Source: an uncultured Winogradskyella sp. | Lineage (GTDB): Bacteria > Bacteroidota > Bacteroidia > Flavobacteriales > Flavobacteriaceae | Direction of reading: 5' to 3' | Assembly (NCBI RefSeq): GCF_947501905.1 | Contig: NZ_CANMXL010000001.1 | Location: 372,001 to 436,000 of the forward strand | DNA: 64,000 bases | Shown here: positions 52,943 through 63,343 of the stretch, piece after piece | Layout: each line of letters opens with the position of its first letter | Numbering within the stretch: position 1 is the first letter of the stretch | Made by a program: the position numbers and the translations under genes | Notes under the pieces: model-generated | What the model was told of the DNA's origin: nothing | The model's input: only the letters and a program-made list of their open reading frames with translations | Databases searched by the model: none

Positions 52943-53046
52943 TTTTAATTCCTTACACTTTTTTCCTATTTAAATTCTTTCTAAATTATAGTTACTGCTT
53001 AAGGTGTTATCTTTAAATCCGACTCACCAACCACTAACAAAAAAAT

Positions 53047-54351
53047 ATGGAACACATCGTAATTATCGGAAACGGTATCTCAGGGGTAACTACCGCAAGG
53101 CATATTCGTAAACTATCTGATAAAAAAATAACCATTGTATCTGCAGAAACCGACTACTTCTTTTCACGTACAGCTTTAATGTACATTTATATGGGACATA
53201 TGAAGTTTGAGCATACCCAACCTTATGAAAATTGGTTTTGGAAAAAGAATAGAATCGAGCTTAAAAAAGGATATGTAAAGACAGTTGAGACTAAATCAAA
53301 AACACTTCATTTTGCTAACGGTGATGCTTTGCAATATGATAAATTGGTGATTGCCACTGGAAGTAAGCCTAACAAATTTGGTTGGCCAGGACAAGATTTA
53401 AATGGTGTTATGGGCATGTATCATAAACAAGATTTAGACAATCTTGAAGAACACGCGCCTAACAACAAAGTATGTAAGCGTGCAGTTATTGTAGGCGGTG
53501 GCTTAATAGGAATTGAATTGGCTGAAATGCTAAATTCCAGAAGCATCCCAGTTACTTTTTTAGTGCGTGAAGATAGTTTTTGGAATGGTGTTTTACCAAG
53601 TGGAGAAAGTCAAATGATAAACAGACACATTAAAAATCATCACATAGATTTAAGACTCTCTACCAACTTAAAAGAAATAAAAGCGGACGAAAACGGAAAA
53701 GTAAAATCTGTAATTATTGAAGAAACTGGTGAAGAAATTGAGTGTAATGTCGTTGGCCTTACAGCTGGCGTGTCACCAAATATAGATTTTATAAAAGATT
53801 CTGAAATAGAAACTGGACGTGGTGTAAAAGTTAATCGTTTCTTAGAAACTAATATAGAAGATGTATATGCCATTGGTGATTGTGCCGAGCAGCATGAAGC
53901 TATAGGAAACCGCAGACCAATTGAAGCTGTTTGGTACACTGGTCGTATGATGGGTGAAACTTTAGCGCAAACCATATGTGGCAATCGTATTGAATATAAA
54001 CCAGGGCATTGGTTTAACTCTGCAAAATTTATGGATATAGAATATCAAACTTATGGTTGGGTATTTAGTGAAAGAAGCAAGCAAGATTACGAGCAACATT
54101 TTCATTGGAAACATGAAGATGATACCAAATGTATCACTATTGCATACAATAAAGACACTAATAAATTTTTAGGCATCAATACATTTGGTATTCGTATGCG
54201 TCACGACGTTTTTGACAAATGGCTTACTGAGGAGCGCGACGTAGATTATGTTATCAATAATCTACCAAAAGCCAACTTCGACCCAGAATTTTATAGCCAT
54301 TATGAAGCTGATATTCTTTCAGCCTATAACAACACATTACAAACTGCCTAA
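53047..54351 (+). CDS. FAD/NAD(P)-dependent oxidoreductase
   Basis: A 434-residue pyridine nucleotide-disulfide-type reductase. IIGNGISGVTTARHI at the N-terminus binds FAD, KLVIATGSKPN near 99 is the ATG motif, VIVGGGLIGIELAEML near 143 binds NAD(P)H and VYAIGDCAEQ near 275 is the second FAD motif. No CxxxxC disulfide. Resembles nitrite-reductase-like or rubredoxin-reductase-like FAD proteins. It begins an operon and is followed after 2 bases by a membrane polyferredoxin, its likely electron partner. Confidence 0.9.
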   Translation: MEHIVIIGNGISGVTTARHIRKLSDKKITIVSAETDYFFSRTALMYIYMGHMKFEHTQPYENWFWKKNRIELKKGYVKTVETKSKTLHFANGDALQYDKLVIATGSKPNKFGWPGQDLNGVMGMYHKQDLDNLEEHAPNNKVCKRAVIVGGGLIGIELAEMLNSRSIPVTFLVREDSFWNGVLPSGESQMINRHIKNHHIDLRLSTNLKEIKADENGKVKSVIIEETGEEIECNVVGLTAGVSPNIDFIKDSEIETGRGVKVNRFLETNIEDVYAIGDCAEQHEAIGNRRPIEAVWYTGRMMGETLAQTICGNRIEYKPGHWFNSAKFMDIEYQTYGWVFSERSKQDYEQHFHWKHEDDTKCITIAYNKDTNKFLGINTFGIRMRHDVFDKWLTEERDVDYVINNLPKANFDPEFYSHYEADILSAYNNTLQTA

Positions 54352-54353
54352 CC

Positions 54354-55946
54354 ATGAGTAACAAATTAAATCATAGTATGTCTTTGGCAAAACCAGACGC
54401 CTTGAACATTACAACAAAACAAAAAATAGCTTTAATAATAGGTATTACTGGCTTATTTATATTAACACTTGCGTTATTAAACACTAGCTTTCCTAATAAA
54501 GGATTATTTCTGTCACTGTCTTTAGGCTTAATTTCTATTGGTACTATTGTGTATTCAAGAGAGGCTTATCTTACTAAGCTAGAAGGTATTAAAAATGATG
54601 GACAATGGCTTAAATCCATATCCTCAAGAGGACTTTGGGGTTGGATTCTTGGTATAATACTTACCGGATTTTATATTGTCCTTTACTTCTTTGAACAATT
54701 ATTAGGGCTTGGACAAGGAGTTGATGGAGCAAACACTGGATTAATTTCTTTGTTTGACCCATTAAGTCAACTATTATCTGGACGCCCAGCAAGTCAATGG
54801 TTTGTTTACGGAACATTATATACTATTGCCATTTTAGCTTTTGGATACAAGTTTATATTAAAGTACAGGCATAACAAATATCAACAATTACGTACTGTAT
54901 CAGTTATGTTTTTTCAATTAGGCTTTGCATTTTTAATTCCAGAATTTATGTATCGCATGAATTCTAGCTTACCCTATTACGACCTTAAAAACATGTGGCC
55001 TTTAAACTATTACAATTTTGAGCAATACAGAGTGGATAGTTTTATAAACAATGGTAATATTGGTATGGCCTTATTGATATTTGGAGTGCTGTCAATTTTT
55101 GTAATCTCACCTTTTTTAACATACAAATATGGAAAACGCTGGTATTGCTCTTGGGTTTGCGGTTGCGGAGGATTAGCTGAAACTGCTGGAGATTCATTTA
55201 GACATTTATCTTCTAAAAAGATGTCAGCATGGAAATTAGAACGATGGCTAATACATACTGTTTTAGTATTCTCTGTTGTTATGACAACAGCAGTTATCTA
55301 TACATATTTGGGTTATGACCCAGATAAATATTGGCTTACTAGAGAAGTTTTTTTGATTAGTATTGGTGTATTCTTAACTATTGTTTTTGCAGTGATAATG
55401 ATTTTTAAACGCCAAGAGTTAGGGAAAGATGCAAAATTTGGAGCAATAGGCTACTTTGTCGTTATTGCATTACTTATAGCAATGCACTTTACCGGCACTA
55501 CAGATCAAGTTTTCTTTGTTAAAGCAGGTGCATTAAAATCTGCTTATGGTTTTTATATAGGTTCAATCTTTTCTGGAGTTATTGGTACAGGTTTTTATCC
55601 AATTTTAGGAAATCGTGCTTGGTGTCGTTTCGGTTGTCCAATGGCTGGAATTTTAGGATTCCAACAACGCATGTTTTCAAAATTCAGGATTACAACTAAC
55701 GGTGGTCAATGTATCTCATGTGGTAATTGTTCTAACAGTTGTGAGATGGGAATCGATGTGCGTCACTATGCACAAAAAGGCGAAAACATTGTACGCTCTA
55801 GCTGTGTTGGTTGTGGTATTTGTTCTGCGGTTTGCCCAAGAGGTGTTCTTAAATTAGAAAATGACAGTATGAAAGGAAGAATCAATCCTACTGAAGTATT
55901 ACTAGGAAACGACGTAGATTTAATGGAACTCGTAAACCAAAAGTAA
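54354..55946 (+). CDS. Membrane polyferredoxin (NapH/NosR-like 4Fe-4S protein)
   Basis: A 530-residue inner-membrane electron carrier with about nine hydrophobic segments. Four Cys sets are visible: CSWVCGCG (265-271) and CRFGCP (424-429), the paired motifs of NapH/NosR/CcoG-type proteins, and two 4Fe-4S ferredoxin motifs CISCGNCSNSC (453-463) and CVGCGICSAVC (484-494). No nitrate, nitrous oxide or cytochrome oxidase genes are near, so it is not an evident NapH or CcoG. Probably passes electrons from the preceding oxidoreductase across or into the membrane; the acceptor is unknown. Confidence 0.88.
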   Translation: MSNKLNHSMSLAKPDALNITTKQKIALIIGITGLFILTLALLNTSFPNKGLFLSLSLGLISIGTIVYSREAYLTKLEGIKNDGQWLKSISSRGLWGWILGIILTGFYIVLYFFEQLLGLGQGVDGANTGLISLFDPLSQLLSGRPASQWFVYGTLYTIAILAFGYKFILKYRHNKYQQLRTVSVMFFQLGFAFLIPEFMYRMNSSLPYYDLKNMWPLNYYNFEQYRVDSFINNGNIGMALLIFGVLSIFVISPFLTYKYGKRWYCSWVCGCGGLAETAGDSFRHLSSKKMSAWKLERWLIHTVLVFSVVMTTAVIYTYLGYDPDKYWLTREVFLISIGVFLTIVFAVIMIFKRQELGKDAKFGAIGYFVVIALLIAMHFTGTTDQVFFVKAGALKSAYGFYIGSIFSGVIGTGFYPILGNRAWCRFGCPMAGILGFQQRMFSKFRITTNGGQCISCGNCSNSCEMGIDVRHYAQKGENIVRSSCVGCGICSAVCPRGVLKLENDSMKGRINPTEVLLGNDVDLMELVNQK

Positions 55947-56416
55947 TGCATTTAACACTTATTCTTTGCCTTATTTGTAACTTTGCATTTGCACAAAAGA
56001 GTTATCAAAAAAATTATTTTGATGATGGTAAGATTGAATCTGCTGGTTGGGTTGAAAACGGAAAAAGAGTCAAGTACTGGCGCACATATCATCCTAACGG
56101 AAAGCTAAAGACTGAAGGACATTACAGCAAAGGGCAAAAAACTAAGTTTTGGAAACTTTACAGATTAGATGGCAGTAAAGAAAGTGAAGGTCATTTTCAG
56201 AATGATAAGAAAGTTAAATGGTGGATTTTTTACAACAACAGAGGTCTAGTAATTCATAAATGTCAATTAAAAGACAGTCAAAAGAATGGCTATTGTTTGA
56301 TGTATAAAAATGAAAAACTTACATCGGCCATAAAATATTCTTTAGGCAAAAAAATAAAAGAATGGACTGATTTTAGGTCATTCAAAAAAGAAAATAGATT
56401 AAGGGATCTTCAATGA
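55946..56416 (+). CDS. Exported MORN-repeat (YwqK-like) protein
   Basis: A 156-residue protein with a Sec signal (cleavage near NFAFAQK, residue 16) and about five MORN-like repeats of 22-24 residues with the pattern NGKxxxEGxxxxGKxxxxW (for example HPNGKLKTEGHYSKGQKTK). Often labelled YwqK-family antitoxin, but no toxin gene is adjacent, so that label is not supported here. Start overlaps the ferredoxin stop by one base and its end overlaps the next GT by 4 bases. Confidence 0.8.
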   Translation: MHLTLILCLICNFAFAQKSYQKNYFDDGKIESAGWVENGKRVKYWRTYHPNGKLKTEGHYSKGQKTKFWKLYRLDGSKESEGHFQNDKKVKWWIFYNNRGLVIHKCQLKDSQKNGYCLMYKNEKLTSAIKYSLGKKIKEWTDFRSFKKENRLRDLQ

Positions 56417-57126
56417 GTAAAACCAGTGCTGAGCATAGCCGAAGTATAAAAGTCATCATTCCTGCTTATAATGAAGCGGAATCTATAACACATGTTATAA
56501 AAGACATACCAAAAATAGTAGACGAAGTTATTGTAGTTAGTAATAACTCTACAGATAATACTGAAACCAATGCAAAAAATGCAGGCGCAACAGTTTTAAC
56601 CGAAAAACAAAGAGGCTATGGTTATGCCTGTCTAAAAGGTATGGATTATGTTGCCCAGAAAGCTAACGAGCCAGATATTATCGTTTTTTTAGATGGTGAT
56701 TATAGTGATTACCCTGAAGAGCTTACTAAAATAGTCGAACCTATAATTAAAGAAGATATTGATTTTGTTATTGGTGCAAGAGACAAAAAACTAAGAGAAG
56801 CTGGTAGTATGACAGGTCCACAAGTTTTTGGAAATTGGTTAGCTACTACTTTGATGAAAATCATGTTTAGGTCAACATTTACAGACCTTGGTCCATTTAG
56901 AGCTATAAAATACGATAAGCTTTTAGCGCTTGAAATGGAAGACAAAACCTATGGTTGGACTGTTGAGATGCAACTCAAAGCGTTGAAGAAAAAATACACC
57001 TACAGAGAGATTCCTGTAAACTACCGCAACAGAATTGGTGTCTCAAAAGTTTCTGGAACGGTAAAAGGTGCTATATTTGCAGGCGTTAAAATCCTGACAT
57101 GGATTTTTAAATACAGTTTTAAGTAA
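56413..57126 (+). CDS. GT2 glycosyltransferase, polyprenyl-phosphate sugar synthase type
   Basis: A 237-residue DPM1-like enzyme that would make a polyprenyl-phosphate-linked sugar. IIPAYNEAESITHVI near 14, VVSNNSTDNTETNAK near 42, IVFLDGDYSDYPEEL near 88 (DxD) and YGWTVEMQLKALKK near 182 are family marks; no transmembrane segment except a hydrophobic C-terminal stretch. The first ten residues (SKTSAEHSRS) are coded by a short dispersed-repeat-like element. Couples by ATGA and TAATG overlaps to its neighbours. Likely donor-maker for the GT-C protein at 58646-60076. Confidence 0.85.
   Translation: MSKTSAEHSRSIKVIIPAYNEAESITHVIKDIPKIVDEVIVVSNNSTDNTETNAKNAGATVLTEKQRGYGYACLKGMDYVAQKANEPDIIVFLDGDYSDYPEELTKIVEPIIKEDIDFVIGARDKKLREAGSMTGPQVFGNWLATTLMKIMFRSTFTDLGPFRAIKYDKLLALEMEDKTYGWTVEMQLKALKKKYTYREIPVNYRNRIGVSKVSGTVKGAIFAGVKILTWIFKYSFK
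56429..56445 (-). repeat. Short dispersed repeat, copy B
   Basis: Read on the minus strand, ACTTCGGCTATGCTCAG matches copy A at 59443-59459 (ACTTCGACCTCGCTCAG) in 13 of 17 positions. Copies of this general CTTCGxCTxxGCTCAG type are known from Bacteroidota genomes. It codes for the first residues of the GT2 protein. Confidence 0.45.
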
Positions 57127-58616
57127 TGCTATTAGAATCTATAATAATCGTTATTTATACGATTGCCATCATACTCATTTTTATGTATGCTTTGGCGCAA
57201 CTCAACCTACTATACAACTACCTATCCTCAAAAAAGAAAAAAGATACTTGCGAAAAGTTCGATTTATCTAAGTCAGAAGAAACGCCATACGTTACTATAC
57301 AACTACCTGTTTTTAACGAGATGTATGTAATGGAAAGACTCTTGGAAAATATTGCTTTAATAGAATATCCTAGAGAAAAACTAGAAATACAAGTACTTGA
57401 TGATTCCACTGATGAAACTGTTGAGAGTACTTGTAATCATATCGAAAAATTAGCAGCTACTGGTCTAGACATAACACACATTACACGTACTGACCGTCAA
57501 GGTTTTAAAGCTGGAGCTTTAAAAGAAGGTTTAGAAATAGCAAAAGGTGAATTTATTGCCATTTTTGATGCGGACTTCTTACCACAACCCAATTGGCTGA
57601 AACGTACAATTCCTTATTTTAAAAATAAAAAAATTGGTGTTGTACAAACACGTTGGGGACATATTAATCGTAATTATTCATTATTAACAAGAATACAAGC
57701 CTTTGCTTTAGACGCCCACTTTACTTTAGAGCAAGTTGGACGAAATAGTAAAGGACACTTCATCAATTTTAATGGTACAGCAGGCGTTTGGCGTAAAGAC
57801 TGTATTATTGATGCAGGCAATTGGGAAGGCGATACCCTTACTGAAGATTTAGATTTAAGCTATCGTGCTCAATTAAAAAATTGGGAATTCAAATATTTAG
57901 AAGATGTTGAAACACCTGCGGAGTTACCTGTAGTCATTAGTGCTGCGCGCTCACAACAATTCCGTTGGAATAAAGGTGGTGCTGAAAACTTTAGAAAAAT
58001 GCTTTGGCGTGTTATAAAATCTAAAAACATTTCAGCTAAAACTAAAGTACATGGCTTACTGCATTTGTTAAACAGCACGATGTTTTTAAGCATATTTACG
58101 GTGGCTATTTTAAGTATTCCGATGTTATATATTAAAAATGAATACGCACATTTACGTAACTACTTTTACGTGATGAGTTTCTTTGTAACGAGTACTATTA
58201 TATTCTTTGTGTGTTATTGGTTTATGTACAAAAGTATTTATGGTAGTGGCTTCAAAAAGTTCTTTAGCTACATCGGTATGTTTTTTACCTTTTTCTCAAT
58301 AGCTATGGGCTTTTCTTTACATAATTCTATCGCAGTATTAGAAGGACATATTGGCAAACGCAGCGAATTTGTACGTACGCCAAAATTCAATATCAGTACA
58401 CTAAAAGATTCTTGGAAAGGCAATAAATACTTACGTAAAAAGGTATCACCACATGTTATTATAGAAGGTGGATTAATGGCATATTTTGGCTTTGGCATGT
58501 ATAGTGCATTTGTGGTTGGCGATCAAGGCGGTGATTTTGGACTTTTCCCTTTTCATTTAATGCTTTTTATAGGTTTTGGCTATGTATTTTTTAAGTCTTT
58601 AAGTTCTAAAGCATAA
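57126..58616 (+). CDS. Processive GT2 glycosyltransferase (CesA/CslA-like)
   Basis: A 496-residue membrane polysaccharide synthase. Hydrophobic segment at about 5-25, then the GT domain with QVLDDSTDET near 96, KAGALKEGLEIAKGEF near 134, FDADFLPQ near 154 (DxD), TEDLDLSYRAQ near 244 (TED) and QQFRWNKGG near 280 (QxxRW), and five or six C-terminal membrane segments. The signature is close to glucomannan 4-beta-mannosyltransferases as well as bacterial CESA-like enzymes. The DPM-like GT precedes and the GT-C protein follows. Confidence 0.86.
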   Translation: MLLESIIIVIYTIAIILIFMYALAQLNLLYNYLSSKKKKDTCEKFDLSKSEETPYVTIQLPVFNEMYVMERLLENIALIEYPREKLEIQVLDDSTDETVESTCNHIEKLAATGLDITHITRTDRQGFKAGALKEGLEIAKGEFIAIFDADFLPQPNWLKRTIPYFKNKKIGVVQTRWGHINRNYSLLTRIQAFALDAHFTLEQVGRNSKGHFINFNGTAGVWRKDCIIDAGNWEGDTLTEDLDLSYRAQLKNWEFKYLEDVETPAELPVVISAARSQQFRWNKGGAENFRKMLWRVIKSKNISAKTKVHGLLHLLNSTMFLSIFTVAILSIPMLYIKNEYAHLRNYFYVMSFFVTSTIIFFVCYWFMYKSIYGSGFKKFFSYIGMFFTFFSIAMGFSLHNSIAVLEGHIGKRSEFVRTPKFNISTLKDSWKGNKYLRKKVSPHVIIEGGLMAYFGFGMYSAFVVGDQGGDFGLFPFHLMLFIGFGYVFFKSLSSKA

Positions 58617-58645
58617 TAATTCTGGGGTTGCATTATCTTTAATCA

Positions 58646-60072
<1,427 letters not shown>

Positions 60073-60076
<4 letters not shown>

Positions 60077-60369
60077 TTCTCTAAATCATTGGGTGGCTGA
60101 ACAGCTTCTGGGTCATCTTCATCAAAATCGTCATAATCATCTTCGTCATAGTTTTCCATAGTCACGGCTAAAGTCGAACTTACTTTTACCAAATACTTTG
60201 TGTCTTCAGTAGTTACCTCTACAGCTTGAATAAGTTCATTTTTAGCATTTTTAAATTCAATGATATGAATATCATCGTAACCATCAGGGTACTTTTCTAC
60301 AAGCAATGCTAAAATTTCTGGTGTTAATTTCTTAAAGTCTACTATAACACGTTTTAAATTGTCTTTCAT
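60073..60369 (-). CDS. Small acidic protein of unknown function
   Basis: A 98-residue cytoplasmic protein. The first part (MKDNLKRVIVDFKKLTPEIL) is basic to neutral; the C-terminus is strongly acidic (YDEDDYDDFDEDDPEAVQ). No catalytic motif. I take the ATG at 60369; a TTG 21 bases upstream would only add NYFFFD-like residues. Conserved short acidic proteins of this form occur in Flavobacteriaceae as hypothetical proteins. It is alone on its strand between two plus-strand groups. Confidence 0.7.
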
Positions 60370-60574
60370 GTCAAAAAAGAAATAATTCAATAGTACTAAT
60401 TTACAAAGGAAAAGTATTCAAAAAATAAAATTATATAAATATTTCATTACTATTCGATTAAGTGTTAACTCAATAAAATACTATATTTACTAAACCATAA
60501 TCAACGATAACTCATCATTACTTGAAACTATAGGTTATTGCTCATAGTTTTGAGTAAAACAAAATATATTAATT

Positions 60575-60985
60575 ATGAAAAAAATTGCATTCTTACAAAA
60601 CGGCGCTTCCAATAAAGTGCTATTACTTATGGGCTTTTTATTTTTAGCCACTTTTTTATGTAACCCATTACAAGCGCAGAGCAAATCAATAACTGTTAAA
60701 GGCATTGTTAATAGTGAGATTGGTCCTTTAGAAGGTGTTAGTATTTATCTTAAAAACTCTAAAACAGGCACAGTTTCAAAGGCAGATGGCAGTTTTACAT
60801 TTCCTTCGCAGTTAAAAGCTGGCGATGTTTTAATCTTTAGCTATTTGGGTTACGATAAGCAATCTATTATTATTACAGAAACGTCTACTTACTTAGATAT
60901 TTTTATGAAAGAAGCTCCAATTGATGTACTCAGTGCCGTCAATAATAATAAACGCTATAAGAGCAAACGTCCAAAAAAGAGCTAG
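60575..60985 (+). CDS. Exported carboxypeptidase-regulatory-like domain protein
   Basis: A 136-residue protein with a Sec signal (cleavage near PLQAQSK, residue 36) and one CarboxypepD_reg-like beta-sandwich: VKGIVNSEIGPLEGVSI, KTGTVSKADGSFTF and LIFSYLGYDKQ. In SusC/TonB receptors this domain precedes the barrel, but here it stands alone with a basic tail (NNNKRYKSKRPKKS). No barrel follows. The 184-bp gap upstream holds only a 7-bp hairpin (60525-60550). Followed 9 bases later by a transglutaminase gene. Confidence 0.85.
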   Translation: MKKIAFLQNGASNKVLLLMGFLFLATFLCNPLQAQSKSITVKGIVNSEIGPLEGVSIYLKNSKTGTVSKADGSFTFPSQLKAGDVLIFSYLGYDKQSIIITETSTYLDIFMKEAPIDVLSAVNNNKRYKSKRPKKS

Positions 60986-60994
60986 ATCATCTGG

Positions 60995-62032
60995 ATGAAA
61001 TTTCGTTATTTTTTTAGTGGAATACTATTAGTTTTTGCACTGCAAGCCCAAACACAAGCTTGGGATTTTGACCATATCAGTTTTAAAAAAGCAGATAGTC
61101 TTGCCATGGTTAATAAAGGTGCCTCGTTAGACGATTTACCAGAATTGGTATATAATCTTACCCATAGTTTAGAAACCGATGCTGAGCGGTTTAGAGCCAT
61201 TTACCTATGGGTTTGCACTAATGTTAAAAACGATTATGGTCTTTATGCAAAAAATAAACGCAAGCGTAAACGCTACCAAGATGATAGCCTAAAACTTGAA
61301 GCATGGAACGAAAAATTCAAAAAGAGAATTTTTAAAACGCTCCTTAAAAGAAAGCGAACCATATGCACGGGCTATGCATACATGGTAAAGACGTTGAGTC
61401 AATTGGTAAATATAGATTGTAAGATTATTAATGGTTTTGCAAAAACAAGCTCTGGAAATCTTGATGACCTCAGATACCCAAACCACAGTTGGAATGCTGT
61501 AAAACTAGATGGCAAATGGTACCTCAGCGACCCAACTTGGGCAAGCGGCGTACAAAATTTAGATAATAGCAGATTTAAGTTTGATTACAATGACGGTCTT
61601 TTTTTAGCACCACCAAGATTATTTGCTATTAATCATTTTCCATTAGAAGCAGAATGGTTTTTATTTAAAGATATGCAACCAACATTTACGGATTTTTTAG
61701 AAGCTCCCATTGTGTATAATGAAGCGTATAAATTGCTCGCTAATCATAAAACACCTCAAAAATTATACAATGAAGTGCCTCGCAACTATACCTTGAATTT
61801 AGAGTGTTTACTAAAACCCAACATCAACCCTAAGAAAATTACTCTAGACATAGATGACGGTATTAGTAGCAAAACTATAGTGCCTGATAATTTTATTATA
61901 AAAGACCAAAAACTCTACGTAAAGCATAATCTTACAAAGTATGGCTTTTATGATATTCACTTAAGTATAGACGACCAACTTGTAGTCAGTTATGTCTATA
62001 AAGTAAAGCGGTTTAAAGCAAAAAGTAATTAA
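60995..62032 (+). CDS. Exported transglutaminase-like protein
   Basis: A 345-residue papain-like transglutaminase-core protein with a Sec signal (cleavage near TQAWD, residue 22). RTICTGYAYMVKTL near 130 supplies the catalytic Cys, PNHSWNAVKLDGKWYLSDPTW near 162 is represented by its His (NHSWNAV) and Asp (LSDPTW). DAERFRAIYLWVCTNV near 58 is the helix commonly preceding this core. The C-terminal 100 residues are beta-rich. Such proteins are probably peptidases or crosslinkers of envelope proteins. Pairs with the preceding carboxypeptidase-regulatory-like gene. Confidence 0.86.
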   Translation: MKFRYFFSGILLVFALQAQTQAWDFDHISFKKADSLAMVNKGASLDDLPELVYNLTHSLETDAERFRAIYLWVCTNVKNDYGLYAKNKRKRKRYQDDSLKLEAWNEKFKKRIFKTLLKRKRTICTGYAYMVKTLSQLVNIDCKIINGFAKTSSGNLDDLRYPNHSWNAVKLDGKWYLSDPTWASGVQNLDNSRFKFDYNDGLFLAPPRLFAINHFPLEAEWFLFKDMQPTFTDFLEAPIVYNEAYKLLANHKTPQKLYNEVPRNYTLNLECLLKPNINPKKITLDIDDGISSKTIVPDNFIIKDQKLYVKHNLTKYGFYDIHLSIDDQLVVSYVYKVKRFKAKSN

Positions 62033-62154
62033 TTATTCCTTCTGGACATAGCCAAAAATATCTCTTCTCTCAAAAGCAGAATTGTGATAATACTTATCTT
62101 TATTATATTATAACACTTTGTATATCATGTAGTGAATTAACTCAAAACAGTAAA

Positions 62155-62628
62155 ATGTTATCATTATTTATACGAAATTTATTTTTCACAATTTTACAAC
62201 CTGGATTAGTCGCTGGGCTCATTCCTTTATGGATTATAGGTTTCAGAATAAGCAACATATTTGATAAAGTTTGGCAATTACACAACTATATAGGAATAAT
62301 TGTTTTTTTAATTGGCTTTTTAATAATGTTTTGGTGTATCATAAGTTTTGCAATCTATGGACGAGGAACACTTTCTCCTGTTGACCCTACAAAAAAATTG
62401 GTAACATCTGGTCTTTATTGTTTCTCCAGAAATCCAATGTATGTTGGTGTGATACTTATTTTAATTGGTGAAGCTGTTTTTTTTAAATCAATTGAATTAT
62501 GGATTTACTCTCTCTTAGTATTTATAGCTTTCTACATTTTTATATTACTTATTGAAGAACCTCGTTTGAGAAAAGATTTTGGAGAAGAATATAAAACATA
62601 TTGCAAAAAAGTAAGAAGATGGGTTTAA
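62155..62628 (+). CDS. Isoprenylcysteine carboxyl methyltransferase family protein
   Basis: A 157-residue membrane protein with three or four hydrophobic segments. The family end motif is visible: SRNPMYVGVILILIGEA near 105 and EEPRLRKDFGEEYKTYCK near 135 (SAM-binding region of PEMT/ICMT-type enzymes). Bacterial members methylate lipids or small molecules; the substrate is not known. Single gene with gaps of 122 and 157 bp on either side, no other ORF in them. Confidence 0.85.
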   Translation: MLSLFIRNLFFTILQPGLVAGLIPLWIIGFRISNIFDKVWQLHNYIGIIVFLIGFLIMFWCIISFAIYGRGTLSPVDPTKKLVTSGLYCFSRNPMYVGVILILIGEAVFFKSIELWIYSLLVFIAFYIFILLIEEPRLRKDFGEEYKTYCKKVRRWV

Positions 62629-62785
62629 TATTTTTATGCACACCAACAAATTATATAAACAAATAACATCACTTGTCTTTGTGTAACCCATTCCTCCAAG
62701 ATTTCATTTTACCAAAACACTTATAGCTAAATCTAAACTCCTACATTTTTATTATCTTTAATTCAATTCATCAAAGTCTAGATTT

Positions 62786-63313
62786 ATGTTTAAAAAGTTA
62801 ATCATATTTACCGTTTTTTTAAGTCTATTTACGCTTCAAAACAATGCTCAGTCCATAAACAATCTTGAAGATATCAATAAAACTTGGGAGAAATTTTATA
62901 AAGCTTTTGACAGCTTAGATTATACCTTGATGGCGGATATACATTCTGAAAAATTAATTCGTATATCTGGAGGAAACAGAATCACAGATTATAAAACCTA
63001 TATAAATAATTACAAAGCTACTTTTGATAGAGCTAGAGAAAATAAAACGTCTAATACTATCGCGCTTCGTTTTTTTGAAAGGATAAGCAATGACTCTACT
63101 GCTAGTGAAAGAGGCATCTATAAACTTACTAGAATTGAAAACGGGAAAGCTCCAAAATCTTATTATGGACAATTTCATGTTATTTTTATAAAAGAAAATA
63201 ATGACTGGAAAATACTAATGGATTATGATTCAAGTGAAGGAAATACTATTGGAGAAAAAGATTACCTTAAAGCAAAAGACATAAATAACTTTGATGATTT
63301 TATTAAAAATTAA
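62786..63313 (+). CDS. Exported NTF2-like (SnoaL/DUF4440-type) protein
   Basis: A 175-residue protein with a Sec signal (cleavage near QNNAQSI, residue 21). The NTF2-like cone fold is suggested by an N-terminal helix (DINKTWEKFYKAFDSLDY), DIHSEKLIRISGG and a C-terminal strand pair (YGQFHVIFIKENNDWKILMDY). No catalytic residues are certain. Probably a small periplasmic protein. TATCTTTA at about 62753-62760 is a near-match -7 box. Confidence 0.78.
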   Translation: MFKKLIIFTVFLSLFTLQNNAQSINNLEDINKTWEKFYKAFDSLDYTLMADIHSEKLIRISGGNRITDYKTYINNYKATFDRARENKTSNTIALRFFERISNDSTASERGIYKLTRIENGKAPKSYYGQFHVIFIKENNDWKILMDYDSSEGNTIGEKDYLKAKDINNFDDFIKN

Positions 63314-63343
63314 AGCTGGGTTAAGCTTAAGCCGTAACAGATT

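Noticed and set aside
53640..53984. Minus-strand open frame of 114 codons
   Set aside because: Antisense to the FAD/NAD oxidoreductase; no family features.
55946..56416. Toxin-antitoxin role for the MORN-repeat protein
   Set aside because: It is exported and has no toxin-like neighbour; the family name is inherited and not supported here.
58634..58641. TATCTTTA as a promoter box for the GT-C gene
   Set aside because: Only 4 bases before the ATG and without a TTG at the right distance; the gene more likely belongs to the upstream operon.
60525..60550. 7-bp hairpin before the carboxypeptidase-regulatory-like gene
   Set aside because: AT-only arms, 12-nt loop and no T-run; weak and expected by chance in AT-rich sequence.
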